A program made the position numbers and the translations under genes. The notes beneath the pieces are model-generated. The model searched no databases. It was not told the origin of the DNA and saw only the letters and a list, made by a program, of their open reading frames with translations. A DNA stretch of 7,316 bases. Source: Bacillota bacterium (GTDB lineage: Bacteria > Bacillota > Clostridia > Peptostreptococcales > Anaerovoracaceae). Location of the stretch: contig JAFRLD010000082.1 of assembly GCA_017431395.1 (NCBI GenBank), positions 1 to 7,316 of the forward strand, read 5' to 3'. The stretch's first letter is position 1. Each line of letters starts with the position of its first letter. This document shows positions 6,551 through 7,316 of this stretch, in pieces.

Positions 6551-6556
6551 AAAGGA
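6551..6556 (+). promoter_or_regulatory. ribosome binding site of the phosphoribosyltransferase gene
   Basis: AAAGGA lies 7 nt before the ATG at 6564. No comparable site precedes the in-frame ATG at 6531, so the 11-codon longer version is unlikely. Confidence 0.75.
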
Positions 6557-6563
6557 TTTTACC

Positions 6564-7115
6564 ATGTACTACACGATTGATATTGCCGGAATGAAGCGTG
6601 ATCTGAAGCTGTTTCCCGTGAATGATGATCTGAAGATCGCCGCTTTTATCCTGTTCGGAGATGTGGAGATCACGAAGCACGCAGCGAAAGAACTGCTCGC
6701 TCTGGCACCCGAGTTCGATCTGATCGTGACCGCTGAGGCTAAGAGCATTCCACTGGCTTATGAGATGGCTGCACAGGCCGGCATGAACGACTACATCATC
6801 GCCCGAAAAGGCATCAAGGTCTACATGGAGGACGTTCTGACCTCCACGGTCAACTCCATCACGACCGTGGATTCCCAGAGTCTCCACCTCGGCAAGGACG
6901 AGGCCGACCGGATCAAAGGCCGCCGCATCCTGGTCATCGATGATGTCATCAGCACCGGCGAATCCCTCCGCGCTCTCGAGATGCTGGTCGAAAAGGCCGG
7001 CGGTGAGATCGTCGCCAAGATGGCCGTTCTGGCAGAGGGCGATGCCTTCGACCGGGACGACATCATCGTCCTCGGCAAACTGCCCCTGTTCGATGGGGAC
7101 GGGAACGTGCTGTAG
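6564..7115 (+). CDS. purine-type phosphoribosyltransferase (adenine/xanthine/hypoxanthine class)
   Basis: This 183-residue type I phosphoribosyltransferase probably joins a free purine base to PRPP to give the nucleotide and pyrophosphate in the cytoplasm. The PRPP-binding motif is VIDDVISTGES at residues 124-134, with the two Asp and the Thr-Gly turn intact. TAEAKSIPLAYEMA (56-69) and IIARKGIKVYM (78-88) match the pyrophosphate loop and the conserved Arg-Lys region of the APRT/XPRT-like group. The C-terminal GKLPLFDGDG is typical of a clostridial group usually annotated as adenine phosphoribosyltransferase or simply as a phosphoribosyltransferase. Base specificity cannot be read from the sequence, so I give no symbol. 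It is divergent from the riboswitch-controlled nucleoside importer, consistent with purine salvage. No riboswitch is visible in its own short leader. Its length is normal for the family. Confidence 0.9.
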   Translation: MYYTIDIAGMKRDLKLFPVNDDLKIAAFILFGDVEITKHAAKELLALAPEFDLIVTAEAKSIPLAYEMAAQAGMNDYIIARKGIKVYMEDVLTSTVNSITTVDSQSLHLGKDEADRIKGRRILVIDDVISTGESLRALEMLVEKAGGEIVAKMAVLAEGDAFDRDDIIVLGKLPLFDGDGNVL

Positions 7116-7139
7116 GCATAGGTTATCTCAGCTTCCTAC

Positions 7140-7179
7140 AGGCATAGTTGTGCTTCGCGCTGCTATGCCTTTTTTATTT
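7140..7179 (+). terminator. intrinsic terminator of the phosphoribosyltransferase gene
   Basis: AGGCATAG (7140-7147) pairs with CTATGCCT (7163-7170). The stem continues inward through 7150-7153 with 7157-7160, with a TTC tip. It is followed by TTTTTTATTT (7170-7179). AGGCATAG also occurs at 7114-7121 overlapping the stop codon, and CTGTAGG (7110-7116) can pair with CCTACAG (7135-7141). A competing, smaller hairpin is therefore possible. Confidence 0.88.
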
Positions 7180-7211
7180 GGTCCTTATCTGGTTCTTTTG
7201 GCCTGTGTTGG

Positions 7212-7256
7212 CCGGTCGTCTCGCCCGGTCGTCTCACCCGGTCGTCTCGCCCGGTC
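7212..7256. repeat. 13-nt tandem repeat, about 3.5 copies
   Basis: The unit CCGGTCGTCTCGC occurs at 7212-7224, 7225-7237 (one G to A change) and 7238-7250, with a partial CCGGTC at 7251-7256. It lies between the terminator and the right edge. The period is not a multiple of three, so it is unlikely to code for a protein repeat. No function is evident. Confidence 0.9.
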
Positions 7257-7265
7257 CCGCTGCCG

Positions 7266-7316
7266 CTAAAACGACGATTCGCGATTCACCCTCCTCTGAG
7301 CCGCATCAATCGCGAA
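7266..7316 (-). CDS. possible 3' end of a leftward gene entering from the right edge
   Basis: The minus strand is open from the right edge to a TAG at 7268-7266, giving 16 residues ending AAQRRVNRESSF. This would be a gene convergent with the phosphoribosyltransferase. The stretch is too short to judge, and the inverted repeat inside it equally suggests noncoding DNA. I do not recognise it. Confidence 0.18.
   Translation of the reverse strand, partial: FAIDAAQRRVNRESSF
7278..7316. repeat. perfect 9-bp inverted repeat at the right edge
   Basis: TTCGCGATT (7278-7286) and AATCGCGAA (7308-7316) are exact inverted copies 21 nt apart. The arm may extend past the edge. With no T run visible, it could be a hairpin of a longer element, an operator or an intergenic repeat. 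Confidence 0.6.

Noticed and set aside
6531..6563. Longer phosphoribosyltransferase starting at the ATG at 6531
   Set aside because: It would sit about 4 nt from the predicted transcription start with no ribosome binding site, and the extra 11 residues are not part of the family fold; the ATG at 6564 has a good AAAGGA.
7212..7256. CRISPR array at the tandem repeat
   Set aside because: The 13-nt units are directly adjacent with no spacers, too short for CRISPR repeats, and no cas gene is present.

Overview
The window reads as chromosome of a low-oxygen member of the Bacillota, most likely class Clostridia. This is inferred from an AddB-type recombination nuclease, a guanine-class purine riboswitch, strong AGGAGG ribosome binding sites, intrinsic terminators, and protein wording that resembles Lachnospiraceae-like purine genes. 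The substrate-binding lipoprotein carries about nine cysteines in its mature, extracytoplasmic part, which would fit an anaerobe. No IS element, phage gene, tRNA, rRNA or CRISPR array is visible.

Layout, right to left on the minus strand. A sigma-A-like promoter (6433-6461) drives a leader of about 250 nt holding a purine riboswitch aptamer (6318-6382) and an intrinsic terminator (6226-6264). Next come a BMP-family substrate-binding lipoprotein (4951-6174), an intercistronic terminator hairpin (4891-4935), a double-domain ABC ATPase (3330-4868) and two permeases (2192-3337 and 1203-2192). The last three genes overlap each other by a few bases. This is the NupNOPQ (YufNOPQ) type of nucleoside importer. 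After a 69-nt gap containing a perfect 12-bp hairpin, the first 377 codons of addB run off the left edge.

On the plus strand, divergent from the transporter, a promoter (6492-6520) drives a 183-residue purine-type phosphoribosyltransferase (6564-7115), followed by a strong terminator (7140-7179). The right edge (7180-7316) holds 3.5 copies of a 13-nt tandem repeat, a 9-bp inverted repeat, and possibly the last few codons of a leftward gene.

Functional reading: the operon imports purine nucleosides and is probably shut off by guanine or hypoxanthine through the riboswitch. The divergent phosphoribosyltransferase would turn free purine bases into nucleotides, so the locus is a purine salvage unit. 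addB belongs to double-strand break repair and is probably only a neighbour.

I see no wholly new multi-gene system. The most unusual signal is the riboswitch. Its 5' P1 strand, rather than the usual 3' strand, has a perfect 9-nt complement next to the terminator, and further nested complements suggest a long-range alternative fold.
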